Source: a virus
Length of the DNA stretch: 23,992 bases
Reading direction: 5' to 3' (one strand)
IMG/VR virus record: IMGVR_UViG_3300020463_000131
Location: 1-23,992 of that record
The notes below the pieces were generated by a model. The model made no database searches. It saw only the letters and a program-made list of their open reading frames with translations, and was not told where the DNA came from. Below are positions 13,407-22,323 of this stretch, piece by piece. The position numbers and the translations under genes were made by a program. The stretch's first letter is position 1. Each line of letters opens with the position of its first letter.

Positions 13407-16400
13407 TATACGTTCTCCATACCCTTATTGCGTCTCATTAATTTACCAATACTTCTACATAATGGAACACCTATATTTAACATCAATCTTCCGACCTTAT
13501 TATCTTTGTACTTCTTTGGTTCCATGCGGTGTGCAATGTGTTGTGCCCATGCACCAGTGAATGGTCTGACCCATCCATGGAAGTAAACCTTAGACAGTAG
13601 AGATCCTTTCTCTATCCAATCTACCATTGGAACCGCCCATGAGTGATAACCATTGAATACATCTGGATCGTTTTCTGACATCCATATACCAAACTTGTGA
13701 TCTTGTTCCCAGATCTCTTGTGGTAAATATCCTCTGCGATATAATAAAGAACATAGAACAGTACCGTTATTACTTGGAGTACTTGGATATGCCGCATCAT
13801 TATAATCTTGGTTGTCACCACGTATTGGTTTACCAGGCGGAGGAAACTTGTTGAGAGTTTGAGTTTCGTTATCCCACTTATATGTGTTACCTTGAACAGT
13901 CGGAGCATTTGATTTATTACGATCATGGAGAGTTGAGTTATTGCTATTTCTTGTAGGTGCAGGTGATGTGACCGAACTCTTAGCTCCTTCAACTTCTAGT
14001 ATCCTAGTTGATTTTATATCTTGATGAACAGTGTCTAATGTACCCTGTGCAGTGTACATACCTCTAGAGATAGTCCCTGCAAGTCTCTCTGTGTTTGAAG
14101 CAACATCCATGACTTTTATTTCATGTGTACCAGATCTAAATCTAAAAGAACTATTATTTGGTATCATGAAAGATATATCAACTGATCCTGTAATATCAGT
14201 AGTTAATGTTCCTGCACCATCTATATGTGAAGTTTTATTAGATAACGTATTACCGTAATCTTTAGTTGTAGAAGAATATCTTTGGAATGCGGATTCACGA
14301 ACATAGTCTGACATGTTTTTACCATCCATGAACAAGAATACATTTGCGTTAGGTCTCATACCTTGTGCGCGAATACTAATAATACGAGATCTAATAAACG
14401 GCAGTAATGCAACCTGTAGAACTCGTGTTCCTATTATCTCTTCAACAACACTTTCTGATATAACTTTATTCACAGTTTTAGTAGTTGTTCTACCTGAAGT
14501 TTTTGAGATGGTGTTTGTTTCATCTCCAACTTTAAGATCCTCTAGATCTTTACCACCCCAGTTCCATTCCCAGTTATTCCAGTTTGCAGCCTGATTGGTA
14601 GATAATCTTTCACCACCATCAATAACATTTCTTGCTCCTATCTTTTTATCTTTCCACTCATCTGAAGCAGGAGATATTCGTAAGTTACCTGTAAAGATAG
14701 AATTTGAAAAAGGATTTATCTTAACTGCTTTTGTCGCATGTTCTTGAGTAATATATGTTGACTCAGTGTAATCGATGTATATGTTATCACCTCTGCGAAC
14801 AACACCTGTTGAGTTTGCAGAATCAAACATTAATCTTATATTGTCTTCTGTAAATGTTGGACGTAATATACCAACTGAGGGATCTATAGATGCAAAGTAA
14901 TCTAAGTTTGTCACATCTGATAATATGTGTGTTGTAAAATTATCTACAAAGAAACCAGATTTAGTTCTGTTTAGACCTGCAGAATCTAACACTTCAAAAC
15001 TATTAGTTGCAAGTTCTAACATGTTGAGAGAAGTTGCTTCTTCTAGATTTGAAATACGTTTCTCCAATTGATTGATGTCATCCATAGTATACCTACGGTG
15101 ATCAATCTTTTGGACTGACATATCGTTTTCATTCAACGTGTTTGGATAGAATGTAAAGTTATAAAGTGGTAGTGTACTCTCTGGCGCCTGTGGGAACTGA
15201 GGGTTGAATGCATCTGCACCCCTTACTATATCAAGTTCACCGTCAGTGTTGATTAGTAACTTGTGTGCTCTTGACAGGTAGTAAGTATTGTCTGATTGAA
15301 TTACATCTGTAGGAGTTGGTAAGTATGATATGTTTGCCTCTGTGAAGTTTCCAGAAGAATTCATTACAGGACGAAAGTCATATGCGTCTCTTAGATTTAT
15401 GATCTCTCCATTAGATCTCGTAAAACTAGGAATGTTATCATAATCCACAACACCAGTGTATGAGTTGACTGCAAAGAAGTTACCTGCACCATGATTGAAA
15501 TGATCAAACTTAACATACACATTTCCTGCAGGGGCTGATTGACCACCACTCAGTACCATTCTACCTAGTCCATAAAAGTTATCTCTCTGACCATCATCGA
15601 GTTTAAACTTGTATGCAACGTCTGCACCATCAGAGTCTATAAGAGTAACTCTACTAACACTTTTAATGTCTGGTGTTTGTAAGTCTAAAAATTTCTCACC
15701 TGTCTGTGCATCTGTCTGGATTGTAGTGGTTACTGTAGCATTCTGTGTAAGTGTTTTTGCACGAACAATAGGTGTTGAAGTTACACCATAGACATATACT
15801 TTAACAGCTGTTGAAGTTGCCAACCCTGTAATAGTTGTTGTATTAGACCCAGTGTTTAACCCACCAAGAGTTGAGTTGTCTACCAATCCAGAAGAAGTAA
15901 ATATCAACCAATCACTTTTGTTAGTCAGTGCATATGCAGTTGGAATACTTACAGTAAAGTTACCTGCACCATCAGTTGTTCCTGATCTAAGGATTTGTAC
16001 TTCTATCTGTTGAGGATCTAAAACTCTAGGTCTTTGACGTAGTGTATCATATACCAACGTGTTATTGGTTGGATCTTCTAATACAATATTGTTAACAGTT
16101 GTTTGAATTGGGTTGAAGTAAGATGTTATGGATGTACCAATAGATTTTGCATTTCTAAATGATTGACCTGTGTTCATTTTTATATCGAACAAATGATATC
16201 TTAGGTTTGCCCCATTCTCATGCACCGCACGAACACGTGCAGTACCTATCGTTGAACCACCATGATTGATTGAAGAACGAAGATTCTGTACCGCAAACGT
16301 TTTAATATCAGGGCCACCCTTCACACCTGAAGGTGCAACATCAACAAAGTTACCATAGTCAACTGGCATGAATTCACCTTCAACTTCAATGTCAGAAGTT

Positions 16401-17431
16401 GGTTTGGGAACTCTAAAGTCAGTTGGTGTAAACCTAGCAGCTCTATATCCATTTACTACAACGATACCATCACTCGCTCTCATTATTAAATGTGTATCTG
16501 CAGAATCCTCTTCAAATGTGATACGGAATGGTTTTACGATATAATCACCAGAGTTTTCTTTTATTCTAGTTGCAACCATGTCTCTAGGAATAGCATATGC
16601 CATGTCCTGTTGAGCAACCACTGCAGAGAATATCGCACCTTCTTTTACTGTGTTAATATGAATAAAGTTTTCATCAGATGTCAACTGATCATCTGAAGTC
16701 AGTCTTAGTTTTATGCAATATCTGTCTGCGCCTGGAGCAGTTGTGTTTATAGATGACCCTTGATTGTCATATAACTGTAAGTTGTCATCTACACTTTGAA
16801 CTTGTTGTATAATTTTAAAACCCACATTTGTTGTAGGATCGTCAGTGTACTTTGATATGATTGCACTTTGTGATTCTGTATATACGAAGAAACCTTGAGT
16901 AAAGTAGATACTGTCACCAGTTAGTGCACGAGTACCTTTACCTACTGCAGGATTTACATCTGTATTTGTAATTTGAACAACTCTACCAGATCCTAGACTT
17001 TCACCTGCTAGGAACCTCGGTGTGGATGTTGTTATAGATGCTGCAGATGTGTCAACGTACCTTACATAAACTGTAACAGGGTCTCCTGCAATTGCATCGA
17101 CTCTCTGGAGAATTTCTGCTTTAATACCAGATGTTGCACCAGTTAATATAGTACCGACATTAGCAGTTGTGGATGATGATGTTATGTCAAGTTTTACAAA
17201 TTCGTAACTGTTGTCAATCGATAGTCCACCTGGCTTGACCGCTGCACCTTCTTTGAATATGTTATTACCAAATCGTTCAATCTGTTTTTGAATGATTGTT
17301 TGTGCCTGAGTAAGTTCACGTGCTTGTAGTGACCGACCACTGTTGAACAATATTCGATAGTAACCATCACTATCGTTGAAATCATCCTTATATTTTGTTT
17401 CAAATAAAGTATCTGTATATACTGTTGCCAT
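13406..17431 (-). CDS. DUF4815-type large tail/baseplate protein (1341 aa)
   Basis: Residues about 22-68 ('YYRILFNSGRSLQARELTQA', 'QTIIQKQIERFGNNIFKEGA', then GG) carry the DUF4815 signature: a strand, R-x-L-Q-A-R-E-L-x-x-x-Q, a helix, F-G-x-x-I-F-K-x-G-x-x-V. The long middle is beta-rich with adhesin-like segments. Near residues 1000-1140 the sequence 'SFMIPNNSSFRFRSGTHEIK' matches the 'S-(L/F)-R-F-R-(T/S)-G-x-(R/H)-E' element of cyanophage tail proteins. The last 130 residues form a separate Trp-rich helical tail (starting near 'LLYRRGYLPQEIWEQDHKFG' and ending CRSIGKLMRRN). The gene starts 11 bases after gp8 with an AAGGGT ribosome site. Large tail proteins of this type occupy the place of T4 gp7/gp10. 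I see no lysozyme or protease motif. Peripheral baseplate or side-fibre role inferred. Confidence 0.8.
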   Translation of the reverse strand: MATVYTDTLFETKYKDDFNDSDGYYRILFNSGRSLQARELTQAQTIIQKQIERFGNNIFKEGAAVKPGGLSIDNSYEFVKLDITSSSTTANVGTILTGATSGIKAEILQRVDAIAGDPVTVYVRYVDTSAASITTSTPRFLAGESLGSGRVVQITNTDVNPAVGKGTRALTGDSIYFTQGFFVYTESQSAIISKYTDDPTTNVGFKIIQQVQSVDDNLQLYDNQGSSINTTAPGADRYCIKLRLTSDDQLTSDENFIHINTVKEGAIFSAVVAQQDMAYAIPRDMVATRIKENSGDYIVKPFRITFEEDSADTHLIMRASDGIVVVNGYRAARFTPTDFRVPKPTSDIEVEGEFMPVDYGNFVDVAPSGVKGGPDIKTFAVQNLRSSINHGGSTIGTARVRAVHENGANLRYHLFDIKMNTGQSFRNAKSIGTSITSYFNPIQTTVNNIVLEDPTNNTLVYDTLRQRPRVLDPQQIEVQILRSGTTDGAGNFTVSIPTAYALTNKSDWLIFTSSGLVDNSTLGGLNTGSNTTTITGLATSTAVKVYVYGVTSTPIVRAKTLTQNATVTTTIQTDAQTGEKFLDLQTPDIKSVSRVTLIDSDGADVAYKFKLDDGQRDNFYGLGRMVLSGGQSAPAGNVYVKFDHFNHGAGNFFAVNSYTGVVDYDNIPSFTRSNGEIINLRDAYDFRPVMNSSGNFTEANISYLPTPTDVIQSDNTYYLSRAHKLLINTDGELDIVRGADAFNPQFPQAPESTLPLYNFTFYPNTLNENDMSVQKIDHRRYTMDDINQLEKRISNLEEATSLNMLELATNSFEVLDSAGLNRTKSGFFVDNFTTHILSDVTNLDYFASIDPSVGILRPTFTEDNIRLMFDSANSTGVVRRGDNIYIDYTESTYITQEHATKAVKINPFSNSIFTGNLRISPASDEWKDKKIGARNVIDGGERLSTNQAANWNNWEWNWGGKDLEDLKVGDETNTISKTSGRTTTKTVNKVISESVVEEIIGTRVLQVALLPFIRSRIISIRAQGMRPNANVFLFMDGKNMSDYVRESAFQRYSSTTKDYGNTLSNKTSHIDGAGTLTTDITGSVDISFMIPNNSSFRFRSGTHEIKVMDVASNTERLAGTISRGMYTAQGTLDTVHQDIKSTRILEVEGAKSSVTSPAPTRNSNNSTLHDRNKSNAPTVQGNTYKWDNETQTLNKFPPPGKPIRGDNQDYNDAAYPSTPSNNGTVLCSLLYRRGYLPQEIWEQDHKFGIWMSENDPDVFNGYHSWAVPMVDWIEKGSLLSKVYFHGWVRPFTGAWAQHIAHRMEPKKYKDNKVGRLMLNIGVPLCRSIGKLMRRNKGMENV

Positions 17432-17441
17432 TGTTCAACCC

Positions 17442-18788
17442 TTAGAATTGTAGAATAATTTTTATATCTTCTGCTTGTGATGCAGTCCTTGATACTGGAT
17501 TTCTGTTATCTATGTAAAGAACATCACCAGTACGTCTATCAACCTCTGGTTGTATCAGTGCCGAGTCAATAATGCCTTGACCTGGCCCAGTAACTTCTTC
17601 AATGATTTCACCATCTTGGAAAGCAGTAAAACCAGTTCCTTTCGTTTGGTGGTAATAAATCTTATCAGAATCAATGTCATCGATGAATGCCCTCGAAAAT
17701 GAAGTTTGACCTTCGATTAGTTTATCTTTTGTGAAGGCATTAACAATACTTGATAATCTCATAAAATCTAATGCACTTGCAGTATTAGAGGTAGTTTTAG
17801 CACCACTATATGTAAGAGGATCTTTTATCAAAGTTACTTGTCTGAAATCTTGTTCTAGAAGGAAGTCACTGTCATTACCTTCTATCATTGTGTGGAACAT
17901 AACAGATGATGTTTTTAAATCTATCCTTGCGTCTGCACCCACACCCGAATCACTGAAAGGAAGAACTGCACGTGCAGTTGCACCTGTACCCCCACCACCA
18001 GTAATACTAACTTGTGCTACCGTAAAATCTCTACCGTGTGCAATGTGTTGTCCACTATCTGCCATACGGATTCTTGACACAACTCCTGCAGCAGAATCGA
18101 TGTCTGCAATTGCACGTGCGCCAGTACCGTTACCAATAATGTTTACTGATGGAATACTTGTATATCCAGAACCACCGTCTTGTAATACAATATTTAAAAT
18201 CTCACCAGCCTCAACACTGTCCTGAACTTCAAACTGTTTTAATTCAATACCAGTTGAGTTAGAGTCAACAGTAAATTGTTTTTGTACAGGCATAAAGTTT
18301 GAAGACTGAAACTTCTCTGCACGTGAACCACTAATCGTATACATGAACTTCCACACATATCCGTCTGTAGTTCTGAATGAGTCGTTATTAGATCCTGTAG
18401 GTTCTATTACAGAAGGTTGTGCAACTCCTAGTCTGTTTCTACCAACTTCTAAACAGACATATATTTGACTGTTATCATTCTTCACATAGTAGGGTAATGC
18501 AGGATATCCACCTGTTGCATCATCGTATGATGAATATATTCGACCATTTGACCAATTGTTTCTGGGAACAACAAGAGATGTCGCAGCAACTTTCTTCATT
18601 GATTGCAGACCATCTCTCAGTCTTGCAACATCTTCTGGACTGTTTATAGGAGTAGGAACAGTCTCTTGTGAGTCCCAAGGTTCTGATCTACCTATCGCAA
18701 CATAGTAATTGTGGGTTTGTTGTTCAAACCTTTCGAAAAAATCACGAGCAATCTGTTGTCTCAGTGTATCTGTAATCGTAGCTGGCAT
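17442..18788 (-). CDS. 8: Baseplate wedge protein gp8 (448 aa)
   Basis: Clear T4 gp8 landmarks: GRSEPW (33-38; T4 has the same GRSEPW), VPRNNW (74-79; T4 IPRRDW), TDGYVWKFMYTI (141-152; T4 GDGYVWEYLFEI), FRQVTLIKDP (315-324; T4 FRQISIITNP), and the end, 'LYIDNRNPVSRTASQAEDIK' with IILQF (T4 'IYMENRPPI' ... 'EEINILFTF'). In T4 gp8 is a dimer in each wedge, next to gp7 and gp10. The protein is 114 residues longer than T4 gp8. Most of the excess is an inserted two-unit repeat at about 200-277: 'GGSGYTSIPSVNIIGNGTGA' and a second unit ending GGGGTGATARA. A ribosome site (AGGATATAG) precedes the ATG. Late baseplate gene. Confidence 0.92.
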   Translation of the reverse strand: MPATITDTLRQQIARDFFERFEQQTHNYYVAIGRSEPWDSQETVPTPINSPEDVARLRDGLQSMKKVAATSLVVPRNNWSNGRIYSSYDDATGGYPALPYYVKNDNSQIYVCLEVGRNRLGVAQPSVIEPTGSNNDSFRTTDGYVWKFMYTISGSRAEKFQSSNFMPVQKQFTVDSNSTGIELKQFEVQDSVEAGEILNIVLQDGGSGYTSIPSVNIIGNGTGARAIADIDSAAGVVSRIRMADSGQHIAHGRDFTVAQVSITGGGGTGATARAVLPFSDSGVGADARIDLKTSSVMFHTMIEGNDSDFLLEQDFRQVTLIKDPLTYSGAKTTSNTASALDFMRLSSIVNAFTKDKLIEGQTSFSRAFIDDIDSDKIYYHQTKGTGFTAFQDGEIIEEVTGPGQGIIDSALIQPEVDRRTGDVLYIDNRNPVSRTASQAEDIKIILQF

Positions 18789-18798
18789 TTTCTATATC

Positions 18799-19359
18799 CT
18801 ATGTATTAACTGCTTGACCCAAGACAATACGTCTGTAAAAACCACCTGCACTATCGTATATTGCGAGACATGGGCTTCCTGCGTTACCGTCTGTGACGAA
18901 TATCATTCTTCCGTGTACACCTGCAGGTTCGGTTCCGACTGTATAATGTTTGATGTCAATATAATCTGGTGTGGGTTCACGAGATCTTTCTGCAACGTAA
19001 TCTGAATCTAGTGATGTGGAAAGAGCTGCAACTTCATCTGTTATATTATGTTTTAATGCGACTGTACCGTCACTATCTGGCAAGAGTATAACTCTATCTG
19101 CAGTAGGATCAACAACTCCTAATGAAGTTTCATGAGAATCTGCAGTTCCTTCGTAAACAAGAAACGAAGCATTATTAGAACTGTCGTGTAATTTTATACC
19201 AAGCTCTGATGCAGAATCGCCACCTATAATAGTACGTATCTGTACAACATCACCATACAACTCTGAAAAGTTGTCATTGATTTTACCTGCACCTGTGTAC
19301 AGATCATCACCAGTGCCATCGTTACCAGTTGTACCTCTATCTATAATTTGTCTTGCCAT
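18799..19359 (-). CDS. gp9/gp10-type connector-like virion protein (186 aa)
   Basis: Residues 5-36 ('IIDRGTTGNDGTGDDLYTGA', 'GKINDNFSELYG') match the N-terminal wedge-binding motif shared by T4 gp9 ('GEIGNASTGDILFDGG'), gp10 ('NVVDDGTGDYLRKGG') and gp11, all with K-I-N-x-(N/D)-F after the Gly/Asp-rich loop. In T4 this segment attaches trimers to gp7 and gp8. Only about 150 residues follow, compared with 250-560 in T4 gp9 and gp10, and the C-terminal half ('RMIFVTDGNAGSPCLAIYDS', AGGFYRR) looks like a small beta domain common in phage fibre proteins. The gene lies downstream of a late promoter, directly between gp7 and gp8, the right place for a connector. Which T4 protein it replaces is not certain. 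Confidence 0.75.
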   Translation of the reverse strand: MARQIIDRGTTGNDGTGDDLYTGAGKINDNFSELYGDVVQIRTIIGGDSASELGIKLHDSSNNASFLVYEGTADSHETSLGVVDPTADRVILLPDSDGTVALKHNITDEVAALSTSLDSDYVAERSREPTPDYIDIKHYTVGTEPAGVHGRMIFVTDGNAGSPCLAIYDSAGGFYRRIVLGQAVNT

Positions 19360-19372
19360 TTTTTATTTCCTA

Positions 19373-19401
19373 AAAACTGTACCTTTATTTATAAGGGTTT
19401 T
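19373..19401. repeat. Inverted repeat around the late promoter
   Basis: AAAAC (19373-19377) and CCTT (19382-19385) pair with AAGG (19393-19396) and GTTTT (19397-19401). A four-base bulge (TGTA) and a 7-base loop holding TATTTAT remain unpaired. On the minus strand the hairpin lies just past the gp7 stop at 19406 and is followed by GTTTTT, so it could be a weak terminator as well as a promoter region. Confidence 0.4.
19386..19393 (-). promoter_or_regulatory. T4-type late promoter for the gp8 operon
   Basis: Perfect TATAAATA on the minus strand, preceded by CT, 26 bases before the ATG at 19359. It separates the gp25-gp6-gp7 operon from the connector/gp8/DUF4815 operon. Expected reader: phage late sigma gp55 with the gp33 and clamp co-activators. 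Confidence 0.75.
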
Positions 19402-19405
19402 GTCA

Positions 19406-20482
19406 CTACTTTGTGCCTACAATGTATTCTCTCTGTGAGAATTTATCTCTTGTGGATGAGAACCTTACTGCAGAGTTGACTATTCCATTTGATGATACAC
19501 CAGTTGAATCTGCAAAATCGTCAAATCTAATCTTAAACCCTGCGAACTCATTCATACTACTGTAGTAATTTTCTACTTCAGCAATTGTTAAATTCTGCCA
19601 ATCAGACATCTTACGTACCAGACTGAATCTATCTCTTAGTTCAAATCTTTCTGGATCACCCTCTACATAACCTTCATTTACATAATCTCTAGTCATATAG
19701 AGTGTTGCATCCATATCAATTTGATCTGAGTCGAGACCATCAAAACTAGGTGCATATAGAGAAGTTCTTATCGCACCGACTGCCTCACCCTCTGCGGCAT
19801 ATGAGAATGTAGCAGTACTGAAGACATTTAAATTTGGATTGACAAAAGGTATAGATGTCAATGTTCTAATATTTAATGCAGGTTCTGCCTCAAGAACAAC
19901 TGCCGCACCCAAGTAAAACCCTGATGGATGTACATAGTTTCTATACATTGCTTCCCACTCTAAGAGAGGGATCGGGCCTTTTATCAGTGTAGAGAAGACC
20001 TGATAAAGTCTACCATCTTGTATTCTTTTCGCATCCTCTGTACCAACATTAGATTCACCAACAATAAACAAACTATCCTTGGGATGAAATATTTCTACTG
20101 TTTCGTTAAAGAATGCACGAAAAAAACCATTTATAGAATATTCAGAACCTTTAACTCTAAAAAAGTTACCAAAGTTTCTTATGACTTCTCTTGGTGTTGT
20201 GAACTGACCATTCGATATACCCAGACCAATTTCGTCAAGGAGTAGATCTAGATATTCTAACTTAGCATCTTCAATATCTCTAATAGTTTGCAGTTCTTCG
20301 ATAACTCCACCGAAGTTATCAGCCGAGTCGAGGAACTCATAGTACGCATCTAAGAAGTTGATGAGTTGAGGATAATCAGAACGAAAATGTTCTGGCAATA
20401 CCTCATCAACCAAACTCTTTCTGACATTTATGTCATGTCTGTCGAAGTGTCTTAATGTTTGTGCAAAACCAGTGTGCGCCAT
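19406..20482 (-). CDS. 7: Baseplate wedge protein, short gp7 homologue (358 aa)
   Basis: The protein aligns with only the C-terminal part of T4 gp7 (1032 residues). 'YPQLINFLDAYYEFLDS' (37-53) corresponds to T4 'FEAFCEAYIQYLSDGYG', 'RNFGNFFRVKGSEYSINGF' and 'FRAFFNETVEI' (102-131) to T4 'ARFFESRSYDFYSTKGIEAS' and 'YKFLFKVLYNEEVEI', and YVHPSGFYLGAAVV (183-196) to T4 RFVHPVGFGFIAIT. In T4 this part binds two gp6 chains to form the wedge core. The large N-terminal beta part of T4 gp7 is absent; this may be the ancestral, minimal form. The TAATG overlap with gp6 (20482) couples the two, as expected for a 2:1 complex. It ends before the late promoter of the next operon. Call by my own alignment; supported by gene order. 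Confidence 0.85.
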   Translation of the reverse strand: MAHTGFAQTLRHFDRHDINVRKSLVDEVLPEHFRSDYPQLINFLDAYYEFLDSADNFGGVIEELQTIRDIEDAKLEYLDLLLDEIGLGISNGQFTTPREVIRNFGNFFRVKGSEYSINGFFRAFFNETVEIFHPKDSLFIVGESNVGTEDAKRIQDGRLYQVFSTLIKGPIPLLEWEAMYRNYVHPSGFYLGAAVVLEAEPALNIRTLTSIPFVNPNLNVFSTATFSYAAEGEAVGAIRTSLYAPSFDGLDSDQIDMDATLYMTRDYVNEGYVEGDPERFELRDRFSLVRKMSDWQNLTIAEVENYYSSMNEFAGFKIRFDDFADSTGVSSNGIVNSAVRFSSTRDKFSQREYIVGTK

Positions 20483-22323
20483 TATCCTACCGTAAGTTTA
20501 GTATCTTGTCTATCTATAGATGCAGTTGCAAATGAAACTGATGGATCTAACCTCACAACATAATTACGTAAAGGTTTTACCACACTTTCGTTCAACGGTA
20601 TCGCTGATATTTTTATGAACTCAGATCCACCTATGAATGCTTGTGGAGCAAACCCTACAATCTTCACTTCTCCTCTTGTCGGTATAAATTCACCAACATT
20701 ATCTAACAATACATCACCGTCTATGTTTTGTATTTGTAGTCTCTGAGAATTTAATTTATTTCTAATAAGTGCAATAGATCCATCATATTCGAAAACACTA
20801 GAGATAACAGTGTATGTAAAATCATCTGCACCTTTTAGTTGCATTGGATATTGCAATTCAAAGTTTCTCTCAGTTCCTATTGTTGGGAATATTCTTAGTT
20901 GTGCTTTGACATCACACTTACTTGATAAAATCGCAGGATCAAGTGCGTCAATCTCTGTCAACATATTACTACGTCTAAATGTCTTATCAAATTTATTTAA
21001 GTTTTCATTAAAATATTGAACCATAAAGTTATATGCAGAACTCTCAGTTGCAGCTAAACTAAATCCTGTAAGTGCAGGATCAAAATTAAAACTTAAAACC
21101 AACTCTAAGAAAAGATCTGTAGGATCTGTATACTTAGTTGTCATAGAAACGATTCCAAGGTTATCAGAAAAGTTTGTTATTATATCTGCCTTTACTTTGT
21201 CTTTTATCGTATCAGCAGTTCCTGCGGCAAAGTTAAGGGCAACATATACTGCACCATAGTCACGAGGAACGTTTTGATCTCCTGACCATACGTTACAGTC
21301 TGTGACATCCACAAAATTACTTAGGATCATTGCTTTATAGTCGAGTGACGTAACAAGTCTAGCCTGTTGTGCATATGCAAAAGGTGCAAGTTGTCTTATA
21401 CTCTCTATAGTTTGTCTTGGTGCACCACCTGTGGATTCTGTTACCGTAGTTGTTACGACTGGATAGTTTATTTGTTTTACTGTTAAATTAGAGTTTGCAG
21501 TAAAAACAGTTCCGTTATCTGCTAGACCTTCTTTAGTGGACAAGTAAGTGACAACAACTTTTTCGCCTGGATCTGGTTTCTTACCAAAAGATACACCATC
21601 ACCAAAGTTTAATTCATAACTTCCATTGGGTGCTTCTCGAATAGAGTAAACTCTACTATTACCATCAATGCTAATTGCTTCTTTCAAAGGAATGTAACTA
21701 TTGAATGATGTAGAAGTTGCCGTGTCGAAAACTAATACACTTGCAGTTGATGTATCTATTGTACTATCTGGAATAACAAAAATCTGTCTCTCATTTTTTT
21801 CACCTGCAATAAATGTTTTTGTTTTCTGGACACCCTCAAATATTGTTATATCCGATGACCCCTTAGATGTTTTAAACTCGTAGTTACCTGATCCGTCATC
21901 TTTCGCAAAGAAACTCTCTAGTGTTCTAAATGTGTATGAGATACCATCGATAGAGGATGTAAAAGAAAACCCACTAGGCAATTCTACTTGGGATGGTCTG
22001 TTAGCAACACCTGCTAAATTAACATTGAGATTTACAACTGCCTTAGATGTTGTAGGAGATCTTACCTCATATCCTAAAGTTTCTGCGTGAGATACAATAG
22101 AAGATCTAAGTTGTGCAGTATTTAAAAATGATTCATTGATTGCGAAGTTCGCGGTCAAACCATTTAGGTGTGTATTGTATGCCAATACATCCAAGACATT
22201 ATTAAGTCCTGATGCTTCAAAATCATAATCAGCAAACTCACTTTTTTGTTTAAAATGATTTTTTAAAGATTCTTTTATGTTTGCAAAATCTAACTCTGAA
22301 GATTTTATGACTGTTGCGACCAT
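20482..22323 (-). CDS. 6: Baseplate wedge protein gp6 (613 aa)
   Basis: The N-terminus is clearly gp6. 'FADYDFEASGLNNVLDVLAY' (30-49) parallels T4 'FLDYDFEGSRLNVLCDLLAY', and 'NESFLNTAQLRSSIVSHAET' (63-82) parallels T4 'YESFMRTANLRSSVVQAAQD'. The central region (about residues 230-420) carries the Baseplate_J fold: 'YELNFGDGVSFGKKPDPGEK' (the N-F-G-D-G motif), and 'RQTIESIRQLAPFAYAQQAR', then LVTSLDYKAMI. The C-terminal 150 residues are beta-rich. T4 gp6 is 660 residues, so the length fits. gp6 dimers form the inner iris of the baseplate around the hub. The start follows the gp25 stop without a gap, and its stop overlaps the gp7 ATG. Structural protein, made late. Confidence 0.95.
   Translation of the reverse strand: MVATVIKSSELDFANIKESLKNHFKQKSEFADYDFEASGLNNVLDVLAYNTHLNGLTANFAINESFLNTAQLRSSIVSHAETLGYEVRSPTTSKAVVNLNVNLAGVANRPSQVELPSGFSFTSSIDGISYTFRTLESFFAKDDGSGNYEFKTSKGSSDITIFEGVQKTKTFIAGEKNERQIFVIPDSTIDTSTASVLVFDTATSTSFNSYIPLKEAISIDGNSRVYSIREAPNGSYELNFGDGVSFGKKPDPGEKVVVTYLSTKEGLADNGTVFTANSNLTVKQINYPVVTTTVTESTGGAPRQTIESIRQLAPFAYAQQARLVTSLDYKAMILSNFVDVTDCNVWSGDQNVPRDYGAVYVALNFAAGTADTIKDKVKADIITNFSDNLGIVSMTTKYTDPTDLFLELVLSFNFDPALTGFSLAATESSAYNFMVQYFNENLNKFDKTFRRSNMLTEIDALDPAILSSKCDVKAQLRIFPTIGTERNFELQYPMQLKGADDFTYTVISSVFEYDGSIALIRNKLNSQRLQIQNIDGDVLLDNVGEFIPTRGEVKIVGFAPQAFIGGSEFIKISAIPLNESVVKPLRNYVVRLDPSVSFATASIDRQDTKLTVG

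Noticed and set aside
13621-13992. 123-residue open frame on the minus strand
   Set aside because: Out of frame within the 1341-residue gene, with no sensible composition or start signal.
17731-18225. 164-residue open frame on the plus strand
   Set aside because: It lies antisense within gp8, whose homology to T4 is clear. No ribosome site or recognisable motifs; a shadow frame.
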